Below are positions 24,904 to 33,681 of a stretch of DNA of 64,000 bases, one piece after another. The DNA lies in NCBI GenBank assembly GCA_964420995.1, contig CAYQUX010000005.1:1-64000 (forward strand), in the 5' to 3' direction. Source of the DNA: Leptolinea sp964420995. GTDB lineage: Bacteria > Chloroflexota > Anaerolineae > Anaerolineales > Anaerolineaceae. Position numbers and translations under genes: made by a program. How positions within the stretch are numbered: the first letter of the stretch is position 1; the number at the start of each line of letters is the position of its first letter. The notes beneath the pieces were generated by a model. The model worked only from the letters and a program-made list of their open reading frames with translations. It was not told the origin of the DNA and did not search any database.

Positions 24904-26361
24904 ATGAAAATGAATAATCGAAAAGCTAAAATAGTGGCAACAATAGGGCCGGCCTGTGATACAGAGGCAAAACTACGCGAAGTGATCCTCGCCGGAGTGG
25001 ATGTCGTTCGCCTTAATTTCTCTCATGGCACCCATGAAGATCACCACCGCCGCATTGGCATGGTAAGGCAGATAGCAAAAGAAATTAAGAAGCCGATACC
25101 CATTTTGCAGGATTTACAGGGTCCTAAAATGCGGGTGGGCCGTTTGCCAGAAGCAGGCCTTGAATTGAAGGAAGGGCAAACAGCGTTACTGACAGCCAAA
25201 GCGGCAGAATCTCCCCATGGAATTGACCATGTCATTCCCATGGAAGTACCAGAATTGGCACGTTCTGTGTCTACTGGCAGTCGTGTTTTATTAGACGATG
25301 GAAGACTTGAATTACAGGTCACCGGGGTAAAAGCCGACGCAGTGGAAACAAAGGTAACGCTTGGCGGTAAGTTGACTTCCCACAAGGGTGTAAATCTACC
25401 CGGCGCTCAGATTCTAATCCCCGGATTTACAGAAAAAGATCGGGAAGATTTAAAATTTGGCCTTGAGGAAGACATTGATTACGTCGCCATCTCCTTTGTC
25501 CGATCGGCGAATGACATCAAAACCGTTCGCCAGGCTATTTTGGAGATGAATCAGGCGCGGTCTGACGTGCGGATCATTGCAAAACTTGAACGCCCGGAAG
25601 CCATCGCGGATCTAGACGCCATTCTTGAAGCGGCTGATGGCGTAATGGTTGCCCGGGGTGATCTTGGAGTCGAGACCTCGCCTCAGACTGTACCGATCAT
25701 GCAAAAATTGATCATTGAAGCGGCCAACAAAAAATCCCGCCAGGTGATTACCGCGACACAAATGCTCGAATCCATGATTCAGAACCCACGCCCCACACGC
25801 GCCGAGGCTTCTGACGTGGCCAATGCGATCTTTGATGGGACTGACGCCGTTATGCTTTCCGGAGAAACAGCCAGTGGATCATATCCAGTGGAAGCCGTCC
25901 GCATGATGGATGCCATAATTCAGGAAGCGGAAGCCCATGATACTGAATGGGGGCATTGCCAACCAACCCCTGACCCGCTCAGTCTTCAGGATGATTCGTA
26001 TTCGCTTGCACGCGCGGCGAAAGAGCTGGCCTGTGACACCGATGTCACCTGTATTGCCGTTTTCACCCGCGGCGGGCATACAGCCCGAGTAATGTCAAAA
26101 GTCCGACCGAATGTTCCCGTGATGGCCTTTACTCCGGATGAGCGAACATATCAAAGACTGGGTCTCTACTGGGGAATTACACCTATCCTGGTTCCTTTCG
26201 CCTCTACAGTGGAATCCATGATTTCCACCGTGGAGAGCGCGATTATTGAATCAAACCTGATGAAGCCCGGGCAGCAAGTGATCTTGATCTCCGGCTTCCC
26301 GGTTGGTGAGAGACGCCCGCCGAATTTCGTCCTTCTTCATACGTTGGGCGCGCCCAAATAA
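24904..26361 (+). CDS. pyk: Pyruvate kinase
   Basis: 485 residues. Makes pyruvate and ATP from phosphoenolpyruvate and ADP. Signatures: KIVATIGPACDTEAKL, VVRLNFSHGTHEDH, LQDLQGPKMRVG, the active-site block IIAKLERPEAI with Lys, MVARGDLGVE and ATQMLESMI. The C-terminal allosteric domain is present (CIAVFTRGGHTARVMSKVRP), giving normal length. No clear Shine-Dalgarno, and an ATG two codons in is equally possible; translation may be coupled to the gene 3 bp upstream. Last gene of the operon, closed by a terminator. Confidence 0.95.
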   Translation: MKMNNRKAKIVATIGPACDTEAKLREVILAGVDVVRLNFSHGTHEDHHRRIGMVRQIAKEIKKPIPILQDLQGPKMRVGRLPEAGLELKEGQTALLTAKAAESPHGIDHVIPMEVPELARSVSTGSRVLLDDGRLELQVTGVKADAVETKVTLGGKLTSHKGVNLPGAQILIPGFTEKDREDLKFGLEEDIDYVAISFVRSANDIKTVRQAILEMNQARSDVRIIAKLERPEAIADLDAILEAADGVMVARGDLGVETSPQTVPIMQKLIIEAANKKSRQVITATQMLESMIQNPRPTRAEASDVANAIFDGTDAVMLSGETASGSYPVEAVRMMDAIIQEAEAHDTEWGHCQPTPDPLSLQDDSYSLARAAKELACDTDVTCIAVFTRGGHTARVMSKVRPNVPVMAFTPDERTYQRLGLYWGITPILVPFASTVESMISTVESAIIESNLMKPGQQVILISGFPVGERRPPNFVLLHTLGAPK

Positions 26362-26371
26362 TAATCAAAAG

Positions 26372-26404
26372 GACCTCATAGTTGATGATGAGGTCTTTTT
26401 TTTT
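26372..26404 (+). terminator. Intrinsic terminator after pyk
   Basis: GACCTCAT (26372-26379) pairs with ATGAGGTC (26388-26395), 8-nt loop, followed by nine T. A shorter T run on the opposite strand may also stop the convergent korB transcript. Confidence 0.9.
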
Positions 26405-26406
26405 GA

Positions 26407-27447
26407 CTAAAAGAAACGTTTATTTATTTGTTCCAGTGTTTCTCGAGAAGGTCTCAGGTCTTTCTCCTGAAGTCTATTTAATGGTTGATCGACAAGATTG
26501 TACTGATCGTACATGGTAGGCAGATCAGGATCAACATAAATTAATCCGGTAATCAGCCAGTCGTTGATATACGCTTCTTCCAGCATATGCATGGCATCCC
26601 ACCGGTTGGTTGGATCATACTCGCGGTCCAGTTTTTTAAGTACTACTGTTGACCCATCGTGAAGTTCAATCTCCCTCACGGTATTCTCTTCAAAATCTTC
26701 GATCATAATTTCATCACGGGGAGGAATAAAGGAAATCTCATGTAAATGCGATTCGTGGTCTTTTCCCCACGAATAAGAATGCAAGGCAGATTCTAGGTTA
26801 TAGAAAGTTACACATGGGCTGATAATATCAATAACGCTGATCCCACGATGACTCAACCCAGCCTTAATCAGCTCTTTTACCTGCCGGGGATCGCCGGCAA
26901 ATGACCGCGCCACAAAAGAAGCATTAGAGATCAGAGCTTCCATGCATATATCCACAGGCAAATAGCGACTGGTGCCTTGCTTTTTCAGAGTTTTCCCACG
27001 CTCTGCTGTGGCAGAAAATTGGCCTTTTGTCAGTCCGTATACGCCATTATTTTCTACAATGTACGTCATGGGCATGTTACGGCGATTCAGGTGCTTAAAC
27101 TGTCCCAATCCAATGCTGGCTGTGTCGCCATCACCGCTAACACCGATAATTCTCATGCTTGTGTCGCCGAAACCCGCGCCCTGCGCCAGTGATGGCATTC
27201 GGCCATGCAACCCGTTAAAACCAAAAGAATGACCAAGAAAATAGGTGGGGCTTTTACTTGAACAGCCGATCCCAGAAAATTTTATGGTTTTTTCCGGTCG
27301 AATATTCAATTCATAACAAGCGGCAATAATCTGGTTCGCGATGGAATTATGCCCACATCCCTGGCAAAGAGTACTTGGGGCACCTTTATAATCACTACGC
27401 GATAATCCAATGGCATTAACTGGAGTTGTTGAAGGGTGTTCGGACAT
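26407..27447 (-). CDS. korB: 2-oxoacid:ferredoxin oxidoreductase beta subunit
   Basis: 346 residues. Binds thiamine diphosphate and works with the alpha/gamma subunit to oxidise a 2-oxoacid to an acyl-CoA, reducing ferredoxin. Motifs: LCQGCGHNSIAN (Fe-S Cys region), KFSGIGCSSKSP, GVSGDGDTASIGLGQF (GDG...ThDP motif) and NNGVYGLTKGQ. The ATG at 27447 has GGGAG upstream, located inside the end of korA, and starts 2 bp after the korA stop, so translation is coupled. The substrate is most likely 2-oxoglutarate or a branched-chain 2-oxoacid rather than pyruvate, judging by subunit layout. Confidence 0.92.
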   Translation of the reverse strand: MSEHPSTTPVNAIGLSRSDYKGAPSTLCQGCGHNSIANQIIAACYELNIRPEKTIKFSGIGCSSKSPTYFLGHSFGFNGLHGRMPSLAQGAGFGDTSMRIIGVSGDGDTASIGLGQFKHLNRRNMPMTYIVENNGVYGLTKGQFSATAERGKTLKKQGTSRYLPVDICMEALISNASFVARSFAGDPRQVKELIKAGLSHRGISVIDIISPCVTFYNLESALHSYSWGKDHESHLHEISFIPPRDEIMIEDFEENTVREIELHDGSTVVLKKLDREYDPTNRWDAMHMLEEAYINDWLITGLIYVDPDLPTMYDQYNLVDQPLNRLQEKDLRPSRETLEQINKRFF

Positions 27448-27449
27448 TT

Positions 27450-29252
27450 CTATTTCTCCCGATGCGATTTTATGGATTCGCAAATCCACCTGGCTGTGAG
27501 CGGCAATCCGTCAACATGGCATATTTTTACAAATTTGTCCGCATAGGCCGGGTACGTTATTTGGAGGAGCTGACACATTTGCCCATCATGGTTGGTCTCT
27601 ACAACATAAATAAGGTTATTTTCTTCAATGAACTTTTCCACATCAGAATTGAATGGAATGGAACGAATTCGCATGTAATTTGATCGGAATCCTTCATCAA
27701 GAAGAAAATCTCTGGCTTCATAAATCGCCAATTCGGTCGAACCATATCCCATAATGCCAAATGAGGCATTTTCCTGTTTTTGAGTCATTGGTGGAGGTAA
27801 ATACGCTGTCGCTGTTTTGAATTTCGTTTCCAGCCTTTTCTGACCATGATCCCAGACTTCATTATCCTCAGAGTATCGTCCGTATTCATCGTGTCCCGTT
27901 CCCCTGGCGAGATAAGCGCTCTTTGGATGAGCATTGCCCATAACAGTACGGTAAGGAATACCATCACCATCGATATCGAGGTATCTTCCCCAATCTCCAT
28001 TTCTTTCTTTTAACATCTTTTCAAGATCGTCTTCCCAGAGAATTTTTCCTTTATCCATGGGACTGTCAGGGTATTCAAATCTTGTGGTCACCCATTCATT
28101 CATTCCCAGGTCCAGGTCGGATAACACGATTACAGGTGTTTGCATCCTGTCTGCTATATCAAAAGCCTTCCAGCCGAATTCAAAACATTCAGCCACAGTC
28201 CCCGGAAGCAAAATGATAAAGTGGGTGTCCCCATGGCTAATAAAATACGTTTGAGTAAGATCTCCCTGAGCTGTTCTGGTGGGCAGCCCCGTGGATGGTC
28301 CTACTCTTTGAACATCCCAGACAACTACCGGGCATTCTGTGTAATACGCCATTCCAAGATATTCCGACATTAATGAAAGGCCCGGGCCGGATGTTGATGT
28401 CATCGCGCGTAGGCCGGCAAAACCCGCGCCAACGGCCATTCCGATGGCAGAAAGTTCATCCTCAGCCTGAATTACAACAAAACTATCCATCCCGGTGATG
28501 GGATCGCGACGCAGTTTTGGCAGGTATTCATTCAATGATTCGGAAATTGAGGTTGCCGGAGTAATTGGATACCATGCGTTTAATTGCACACCACCATAAA
28601 TTGCGCCCAATGCGGCGGCTGTGTTTCCGTCTGTCATTATTGAGTCTGTCATGGGGGGCAGACTCATTACGTGGTAGGGGTCTTTTTTTATTAAGTTTTC
28701 CCTGGCCCATTTGGCTGATGTTTCGACAATTATCCAGTTGGGCTTTATGGCGGATTCTTTACCTTTAAAATGATAATTTATCGCTTTTTGTATCTGCTCC
28801 ATGTCGATACCAAGCATCTCACCGGCTATTCCAACATAAATCATGTTGGCGACATAATCACGCACAGATGGATTGACTTCCGATTCTTGCATAATCTGCT
28901 TTATCGGCATGGGGTACACTGAAATATCGTCTCTTTGCAAAGGAAGAGGGATATGGTCTGCATGGAATAAAACTCCTCCCGGGCAAACAGACTCGATCTC
29001 TTTTTGGATCGTTGCCGGATTCATGGCGATGACGATGTCATCCTTTTCCTGACGCCCGAGGTATCCCTTTTGATTAATGCGGATGGTAAACCAGGTTGGC
29101 TGACCCTGTATGTTCGATGGGAAAATGTTCTTACCGGATACAGGAATTCCCATGCGAAATAGAGCGCGTAACAGCGTTGAGTTAGCTGTTGCGCTGCCTG
29201 ACCCATTAACAGTGCTGATTGTCAGATTGAAATCATTAACAATTTCTTTCAT
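27450..29252 (-). CDS. korA: 2-oxoacid:acceptor oxidoreductase alpha subunit (gamma-alpha fusion)
   Basis: 600 residues. The N-terminal about 190 residues are the gamma (POR_N-independent) domain with NGSGSATANSTLLRALF; the rest is the alpha/pyrimidine-binding and transketolase C-like region (GVQLNAWYPITPATS, VVIQAEDELSAIGMAVGAGFAG, TSTSGPGLSLM). Two ATGs are possible: 29264 overlaps the regulator stop by 1 bp but lacks a Shine-Dalgarno, while 29252 has AAGGA 4 bp upstream, so I use 29252. Cotranscribed with the GntR regulator upstream and korB downstream. Confidence 0.9.
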   Translation of the reverse strand: MKEIVNDFNLTISTVNGSGSATANSTLLRALFRMGIPVSGKNIFPSNIQGQPTWFTIRINQKGYLGRQEKDDIVIAMNPATIQKEIESVCPGGVLFHADHIPLPLQRDDISVYPMPIKQIMQESEVNPSVRDYVANMIYVGIAGEMLGIDMEQIQKAINYHFKGKESAIKPNWIIVETSAKWARENLIKKDPYHVMSLPPMTDSIMTDGNTAAALGAIYGGVQLNAWYPITPATSISESLNEYLPKLRRDPITGMDSFVVIQAEDELSAIGMAVGAGFAGLRAMTSTSGPGLSLMSEYLGMAYYTECPVVVWDVQRVGPSTGLPTRTAQGDLTQTYFISHGDTHFIILLPGTVAECFEFGWKAFDIADRMQTPVIVLSDLDLGMNEWVTTRFEYPDSPMDKGKILWEDDLEKMLKERNGDWGRYLDIDGDGIPYRTVMGNAHPKSAYLARGTGHDEYGRYSEDNEVWDHGQKRLETKFKTATAYLPPPMTQKQENASFGIMGYGSTELAIYEARDFLLDEGFRSNYMRIRSIPFNSDVEKFIEENNLIYVVETNHDGQMCQLLQITYPAYADKFVKICHVDGLPLTARWICESIKSHREK

Positions 29253-29263
29253 GGCATCCTTCA

Positions 29264-29950
29264 TTATTCAAAATTGAGGCTGGAACCTTTTTCAACCGGT
29301 CGTTGCTTAAGGAGGATCATATGCTCCAGCAATGTTTTTTTACTATTTGAGAATTCCCCGGTCCTTATTGTTTCCACTATCTTTTCGTGATACTCCCAAA
29401 CGCGGATTTGATAATCCATATCCGTGTAGCGGTTCAAACCGACATCTTCATACATTTGCCAGTAGGCTTCCAACAATCCAGTGACGAAAGGATTGTTCAA
29501 CCGGCTGTACATCAATAAATGAAAATCACGATGTTCATGGAAAGGGATTTCCACCTGTTTGCTTTTTAACTTGGTTCTGGCAATCGCGATCAATTGGTTG
29601 AGTGAAGCGACATCGTCTTTTGTTAAAAGCGCGGCTGCCTCCTCAAAATAAGCTGATTCAATATGCTTTCTCAAATCAGCATACTTGTCAAACAAATCCT
29701 GGTCTTCACGAATGGCATACCCGAGGCTGGCAGTTACCGCGGGTGTAAACCGGTATTTATTCTTTCTGATCCCGGTTTTCGGCTTTACTTCCACAAAACC
29801 AAACGCCCGCGCGACTTCCATTTGTTCGCGCAGGATTGGAATACTGGTGCTTGTTGTTTTACTTAATTCAGTTAAGGAAGGTAGACGGCTTCCCTCTTCA
29901 TGTTCCTTACTGGCTAGATATAGAAGAAAAGGATTCAGGTAGGTGTCCAA
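29264..29950 (-). CDS. GntR-family regulator with FCD domain
   Basis: 228 residues. N-terminal winged helix (LPSLTELSKTTSTSIPILREQMEVARAFGFVEVKPKTGI) and C-terminal FCD effector domain with the metal ligands Asp and His in HRDFHLLMY, His in WEYHEKIV and His in LLEHMILL. It probably senses a small carboxylate related to the downstream 2-oxoacid oxidoreductase. The start is TTG (29950), with AAGAG 8 bp upstream and no better candidate. Its stop touches the korA start region. A perfect palindrome just downstream of its promoter suggests autoregulation. Confidence 0.85.
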   Translation of the reverse strand: MDTYLNPFLLYLASKEHEEGSRLPSLTELSKTTSTSIPILREQMEVARAFGFVEVKPKTGIRKNKYRFTPAVTASLGYAIREDQDLFDKYADLRKHIESAYFEEAAALLTKDDVASLNQLIAIARTKLKSKQVEIPFHEHRDFHLLMYSRLNNPFVTGLLEAYWQMYEDVGLNRYTDMDYQIRVWEYHEKIVETIRTGEFSNSKKTLLEHMILLKQRPVEKGSSLNFE

Positions 29951-29962
29951 AAGGTATGCTCT

Positions 29963-29979
29963 TATTAATCAGATTAATA
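29963..29979. promoter_or_regulatory. Palindromic operator candidate for the GntR regulator
   Basis: TATTAATC-A-GATTAATA, a perfect inverted repeat of 8-bp arms around one base, lies between the -10 element and the start codon of the regulator gene. Its size and symmetry fit a FadR/FCD-type dimer site, and bound protein would block initiation. Confidence 0.7.
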
Positions 29980-29989
29980 TTACAATAAA

Positions 29990-30018
29990 AGTATATTCCT
30001 ATCCTTTATGGATGTCAA
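29990..30018 (-). promoter_or_regulatory. Sigma-70 promoter of the gntR-korA-korB operon
   Basis: On the minus strand TTGACA (30018-30013), 17-bp spacer, TATACT (29995-29990), a near-consensus promoter. The expected start point is about 29983, so the palindromic operator covers roughly +4 to +20. Confidence 0.85.
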
Positions 30019-30046
30019 TCAGATGATGTCTTTTCTTGTTTAGTAA

Positions 30047-30823
30047 TTATTTCTTAAAAATAATTCGTTTGAACGTTTCTTCGTATCGTGGCGATTCTTC
30101 GGTTGAATCTTTCGTGTGGCGGGTAGTTCTCATACGTTTATCAAAAGCAACCGGATCACCAATCTGGCTTTTATGCTCATGCAATGCGCGAAGTTTTATG
30201 TCAAATGTATTCGTAATATCCAGAGTGATATTGGGTTGAGCTGTCAGTGATAACCAGACTTCATCAACAGAATGCGGCAAAAGGCCTTCATCGGTAATCA
30301 ATTCAGGAAAAAACATTCTATTACCGCTCGCCGGAAATACAGCATCAAGCGAAATTTGCCCGGCAGTACGATGATCCGGGTGGTTAATATATCCATCGTT
30401 TGGGAAATAATTCATTGGGTCACAGGAAACAAGGATATCCGGTTTGACTTTCCGAATGACCCTCACAACATCTTTCCTTACGTTCAAATCGGCTAATAAT
30501 GTTCCATCATCGTAGTCGAGGTTTTCGATACTCTTCACACCGATGATTTTTGCCGCGCTATTCTGTTCGTTTTCACGCAGTTTTGCCAACTCTACTGGCG
30601 TGATATCGGGATCATCTGACCCCTTATTGCCATTCGTGATAAGACAATAATGAATAATATGACCTTCATTCGCCCAACGAGCCAGGGTTCCTCCACAAAA
30701 AAACTCTGGATCATCAGGATGAGCCAGGACAACCAGAATCTTTTTTCTGGCGGTCCAATCCTCAATTGCGCTTTCCAATGTTCTTATCCTCTGGCTGAGT
30801 TGAGAATGATATTTCGGATACAT
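30047..30823 (-). CDS. PIG-L family deacetylase
   Basis: 258 residues. Zinc-dependent de-N-acetylase (LmbE/BshB-like). The AHPDDPE motif near residue 37 and the later NHPDHRTAGQ carry the metal ligands, and the TNGNKG block lies between them. Possible substrates are N-acetylglucosaminyl compounds or thiol-cofactor precursors. The ATG at 30823 makes a 62-bp overlap with ricT and has no clear ribosome binding site. A TTG at 30778 preceded by AGAGGA would cut the overlap to 17 bp and is a serious alternative. Last gene of the nuo-mrp-ricT cluster. Confidence 0.8.
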   Translation of the reverse strand: MYPKYHSQLSQRIRTLESAIEDWTARKKILVVLAHPDDPEFFCGGTLARWANEGHIIHYCLITNGNKGSDDPDITPVELAKLRENEQNSAAKIIGVKSIENLDYDDGTLLADLNVRKDVVRVIRKVKPDILVSCDPMNYFPNDGYINHPDHRTAGQISLDAVFPASGNRMFFPELITDEGLLPHSVDEVWLSLTAQPNITLDITNTFDIKLRALHEHKSQIGDPVAFDKRMRTTRHTKDSTEESPRYEETFKRIIFKK

Positions 30824-31613
30824 GGAATTCTCGATAGCCCACTTCAGGAATTTCGACAGTGATCATTTCCTGTAAAGGGCGCACATCCACCACTTTTCCA
30901 GTACCTGCCGGAGTTTTCACTTCCTTGTTACGTTTTGGAAGATGTGCCCTTGCCTCGGTGTATTGCTCAAATTCATACGCCAGGCAACAACGCAGACGGC
31001 CGCACATTCCTGTAATTTCACCCGGCGTGAGTGAAATCCCCTGCTCTTTTGCCATTCGAATGGAAATGGAGTTAAATTCTGACAGGAACTGGCAGCAGCA
31101 TCGTTTTTCCAGGCCACAGGCGCCTATGCCGCATACATGTTTCGCCACGTCGCGCGGTCCAATCTGCCGCATATCCACCTGTGATGGCGCGAAACGACGT
31201 TGCACATCCTGTCTCAACGATTTAAGATCTGCTTTTTCTTCTGTTTCAGTACAGAAGAAAACCGTAAGCCGGCTTCCATCAAAACTATATTCAGTTGAAA
31301 TAATTTTCACACCGACAAGGCGTAACTCCCTGGCACGCTGGCTGGCAAAATCTACAACCTCTGGTTCTTTGGATTGCCAGCTTTGCCGTGTTACCAGATC
31401 ACGGGGAGAGGCACGGCGTTCAATTGTCTTCCATCCGCCTTCAGGTGGATTACCCGGGTCGGGAAGGATTTGTGAAATCTGTCCCAATTGTTTGCCGCGG
31501 CTGGTTTCAACAACCACGTAATCACCAAGTGCCAGATCTGTGACTTTTCCACTATCAAAATGATAGATTTTTCCAATGGGATTGAAACGAACTCCAACAA
31601 TGGTTGGCGTCAT
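30762..31613 (-). CDS. PSP1/RicT (YaaT) family protein
   Basis: 283 residues. Matches the YaaT/RicT family: N-terminal VGVRFNPIGKIYHFD, ALGDYVVVETSRGKQLGQI, then Cys-rich blocks HVCGIGACGLEKRCCCQF and EITGMCGRLRCCLAYEF. In Bacillus RicT carries a [4Fe-4S] cluster in the RicAFT complex that promotes mRNA processing and phosphorelay activity. AGGAG precedes the ATG. It lies 7 bp after mrp, an Fe-S cluster carrier, which suits an Fe-S protein. RicA and RicF are not beside it. Confidence 0.87.
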   Translation of the reverse strand: MTPTIVGVRFNPIGKIYHFDSGKVTDLALGDYVVVETSRGKQLGQISQILPDPGNPPEGGWKTIERRASPRDLVTRQSWQSKEPEVVDFASQRARELRLVGVKIISTEYSFDGSRLTVFFCTETEEKADLKSLRQDVQRRFAPSQVDMRQIGPRDVAKHVCGIGACGLEKRCCCQFLSEFNSISIRMAKEQGISLTPGEITGMCGRLRCCLAYEFEQYTEARAHLPKRNKEVKTPAGTGKVVDVRPLQEMITVEIPEVGYREFHVSEISFSTQPEDKNIGKRN

Positions 31614-31620
31614 ACTGCTC

Positions 31621-32697
31621 CTATTCGACCATATTAATGGTCATACCACCTGTCTTCTTCGCGGCTTCAACACTCAAGCTGGCGGCTATACGCCCGGCAA
31701 TGTCGGATAAGGCTTTTGCAGACGCGGAATCAGGTAAAGATACTACCACAGGAGAGCCGGCGTCACCGCCTTTACGGATATCCGGATCCATGGGAATAGT
31801 TCCAAAAAATGGCACACCAGCCTCTTTTGCCAGCGATTCTCCACCGCCAGAGCCAAACACATCCATGCGGGTTCCATCTGGTAATTCAAGATAGCTCATA
31901 TTTTCAATAACACCCAGAATGGGTACGTTTAATACTTTGAACATTTGAAGCCCGCGACTGGCGTCTTCAAGCGAAACAGCCTGTGGCAATGTAACAATGA
32001 CCGCGCCGCTAAGGTTGATCGATTGCGCAAGACTTAATTGCGCGTCGCCGGTACCTGGTGGAAGATCGATGATTAAGTAATCCAGCTCTCCCCATTCTAC
32101 ATCGGCAAGAAATTGACGGATCGTGGAATGCAACATTGGCCCACGCCAGATTAATGGTTGGCCGGGCTTCACAAGGAAACCAATGGACATCAGTTTTACA
32201 CCAAAGACTTCAGCAGGGATCAGTTTTTCTCCGGGTGTGGCTGGAAGGCGGTCCACTCCCATCATTGTTGGCAAATTTGGTCCATAAATATCCGCGTCCA
32301 ACAACCCTACACGTGCACCGCTTTTGGCAAGGGATATGGCCAAATTGGCTGAAACCGTCGATTTCCCCACGCCGCCTTTTCCGGATGCGACCGCTACAGC
32401 GTTTTTTATCGTTAACCCTGTAATTCCACGGTCCCTGCCATCATCCATGACTTTGGCTGTAAGGTTGACGGTTACATTTTTAACGCCATTTATCTGCATT
32501 ACTGCGGCTTTAGCTTCACTTTGAATCTGATTTTTAAGTGGACAGGCTGGAGTTGTTAATTGAACGGAAAAACTCACATTGCTATCATTGATATCAATGT
32601 TCTTGATCATATTTAGAGAGACCAAATCGCGGTGTAATTCCGGATCTTGCACTTTTGAAAGAGCGGCAAGAACTTGTTCCTGAGAAATAGGTGACAT
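31621..32697 (-). CDS. mrp: Mrp/NBP35-family Fe-S cluster carrier ATPase
   Basis: 358 residues. An N-terminal MIP18/DUF59 domain (about 1-85) is followed by a P-loop ATPase with deviant Walker A GKGGVGKST, LLDADIYGPN, and YLIIDLPPGTGDAQL. The C-terminal CxxC of many Mrp proteins is not seen: the corresponding region reads ENMSYLELPDGTRMDVFGSGGG, so the bridging Cys pair is missing here. I take ATG 32697, nine bases after AGAGG, over GTG 32703. Fe-S delivery to NuoB and NuoI, encoded just upstream, is a natural role. Confidence 0.88.
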   Translation of the reverse strand: MSPISQEQVLAALSKVQDPELHRDLVSLNMIKNIDINDSNVSFSVQLTTPACPLKNQIQSEAKAAVMQINGVKNVTVNLTAKVMDDGRDRGITGLTIKNAVAVASGKGGVGKSTVSANLAISLAKSGARVGLLDADIYGPNLPTMMGVDRLPATPGEKLIPAEVFGVKLMSIGFLVKPGQPLIWRGPMLHSTIRQFLADVEWGELDYLIIDLPPGTGDAQLSLAQSINLSGAVIVTLPQAVSLEDASRGLQMFKVLNVPILGVIENMSYLELPDGTRMDVFGSGGGESLAKEAGVPFFGTIPMDPDIRKGGDAGSPVVVSLPDSASAKALSDIAGRIAASLSVEAAKKTGGMTINMVE

Positions 32698-32709
32698 ATT
32701 CACTAACCT

Positions 32710-33033
32710 CTATTTTGAAATTTCAGAATGTGAAATCGTTTCTTTTAATGCCTGTTGATATAAACGTACCAGATCATCGTCTGTGCCTTTGTACCGTTTT
32801 ATATTCAACTGGGCGCAGGCTGGGCAGCCTCGCATGGCGCGAAATGAATCAACATTGCAGGTTACACACCCGCCAATTTTTATCATCATTAATAAAAACG
32901 CCGTTTGCTCAGAAGACTGTACAGGAGTTTTCAATACCTGCGAAACCAAATCCTGCCAGGTTTTTCCACGTAGGCTGGACAGACTTCCAATAGCTTTGCT
33001 GGGGAATAATATTTCGGTTTCAGGATTATACAT
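32710..33033 (-). CDS. Uncharacterised Cys-rich small protein in the nuo-mrp operon
   Basis: 107 residues, no signal peptide or TM segment. A helical N-terminal half is followed by MIKIGGCVTCNVDSF and RGCPACAQ, that is two CxxC pairs about 14 residues apart, suited to bind zinc or an Fe-S cluster, then a lysine-rich helix. I do not recognise the family. It lies between nuoI and mrp with gaps of about 10 and 12 bp, so it is in the same operon. A role in Fe-S assembly for the Nuo subunits is a guess from position. Confidence 0.72.
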   Translation of the reverse strand: MYNPETEILFPSKAIGSLSSLRGKTWQDLVSQVLKTPVQSSEQTAFLLMMIKIGGCVTCNVDSFRAMRGCPACAQLNIKRYKGTDDDLVRLYQQALKETISHSEISK

Positions 33034-33043
33034 CGAAGTTCCC

Positions 33044-33667
33044 TTAATTCGAAGTCATGCCAGTTTCTTCTGAAGTTGAAGATCGGGCGGCTGCTTTCTC
33101 AGCTTTTTTTGACTGTTCATGTGCATAATTGAGTGGGCGAATTTCGGCATAGTAACTTGCCGGTTTTAATAATTGTTCAATATGAAGAATATTATTCTTT
33201 CTTCGATCACTATTTGCCAATTCGTAATCATGGTCCATGCGAATAGCGTCAAACGGGCAGAATTCGGCGCAAAAACCACAATTCATACAAATATCAACAT
33301 CGATTGTGTACTGCCGGGGAGATGAAATATTTTTTCCTGTCTCAGGGTCTAGATTGCGCTCAATCCAGATGCATTGCGTAGGACATGCTTTTGCACATAT
33401 GCCACAAGCTGTACAGCGAATAAACTTTTCCCCTTCCGGGTTTACGTCATAAACAAGAAAAGGAATAAAGCGAAACTCCTCGGGAACAGGAAGTTTTTCT
33501 TCAGGATATTGTATGGAAAAGATACCCTTCGTTTCGGCTGACGAACGCAGGGCAATTCCCTCGGGATTGTAATATTTCCTTCCGAGCCATTTCAGGTCAT
33601 CGATATAGGTTTCAAAAAAATGCTTCAACGGGACCAGTAACCCGCGTACAATTCCTGTTCCATTCAT
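33044..33667 (-). CDS. nuoI: NADH-quinone oxidoreductase subunit I
   Basis: 207 residues. Two [4Fe-4S] ferredoxin motifs (CTACGICAKACP and CMNCGFCAEFCP) carry the N6a and N6b clusters that pass electrons along the peripheral arm of complex I. It has the N-terminal amphipathic region of NuoI (PLKHFFETYIDDLKWLGRKYYN) and a charged Lys/Ala-rich C-terminal tail. It lies 14 bp after nuoCD. Confidence 0.92.
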   Translation of the reverse strand: MNGTGIVRGLLVPLKHFFETYIDDLKWLGRKYYNPEGIALRSSAETKGIFSIQYPEEKLPVPEEFRFIPFLVYDVNPEGEKFIRCTACGICAKACPTQCIWIERNLDPETGKNISSPRQYTIDVDICMNCGFCAEFCPFDAIRMDHDYELANSDRRKNNILHIEQLLKPASYYAEIRPLNYAHEQSKKAEKAAARSSTSEETGMTSN

Positions 33668-33681
33668 GTACTTCCTCCAGC

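Noticed and set aside
30859..31521. A 220-residue plus-strand reading frame
   Set aside because: Antisense to ricT, whose Cys motifs are unmistakable; the composition (Ser/Arg-rich) is that of a shadow frame.
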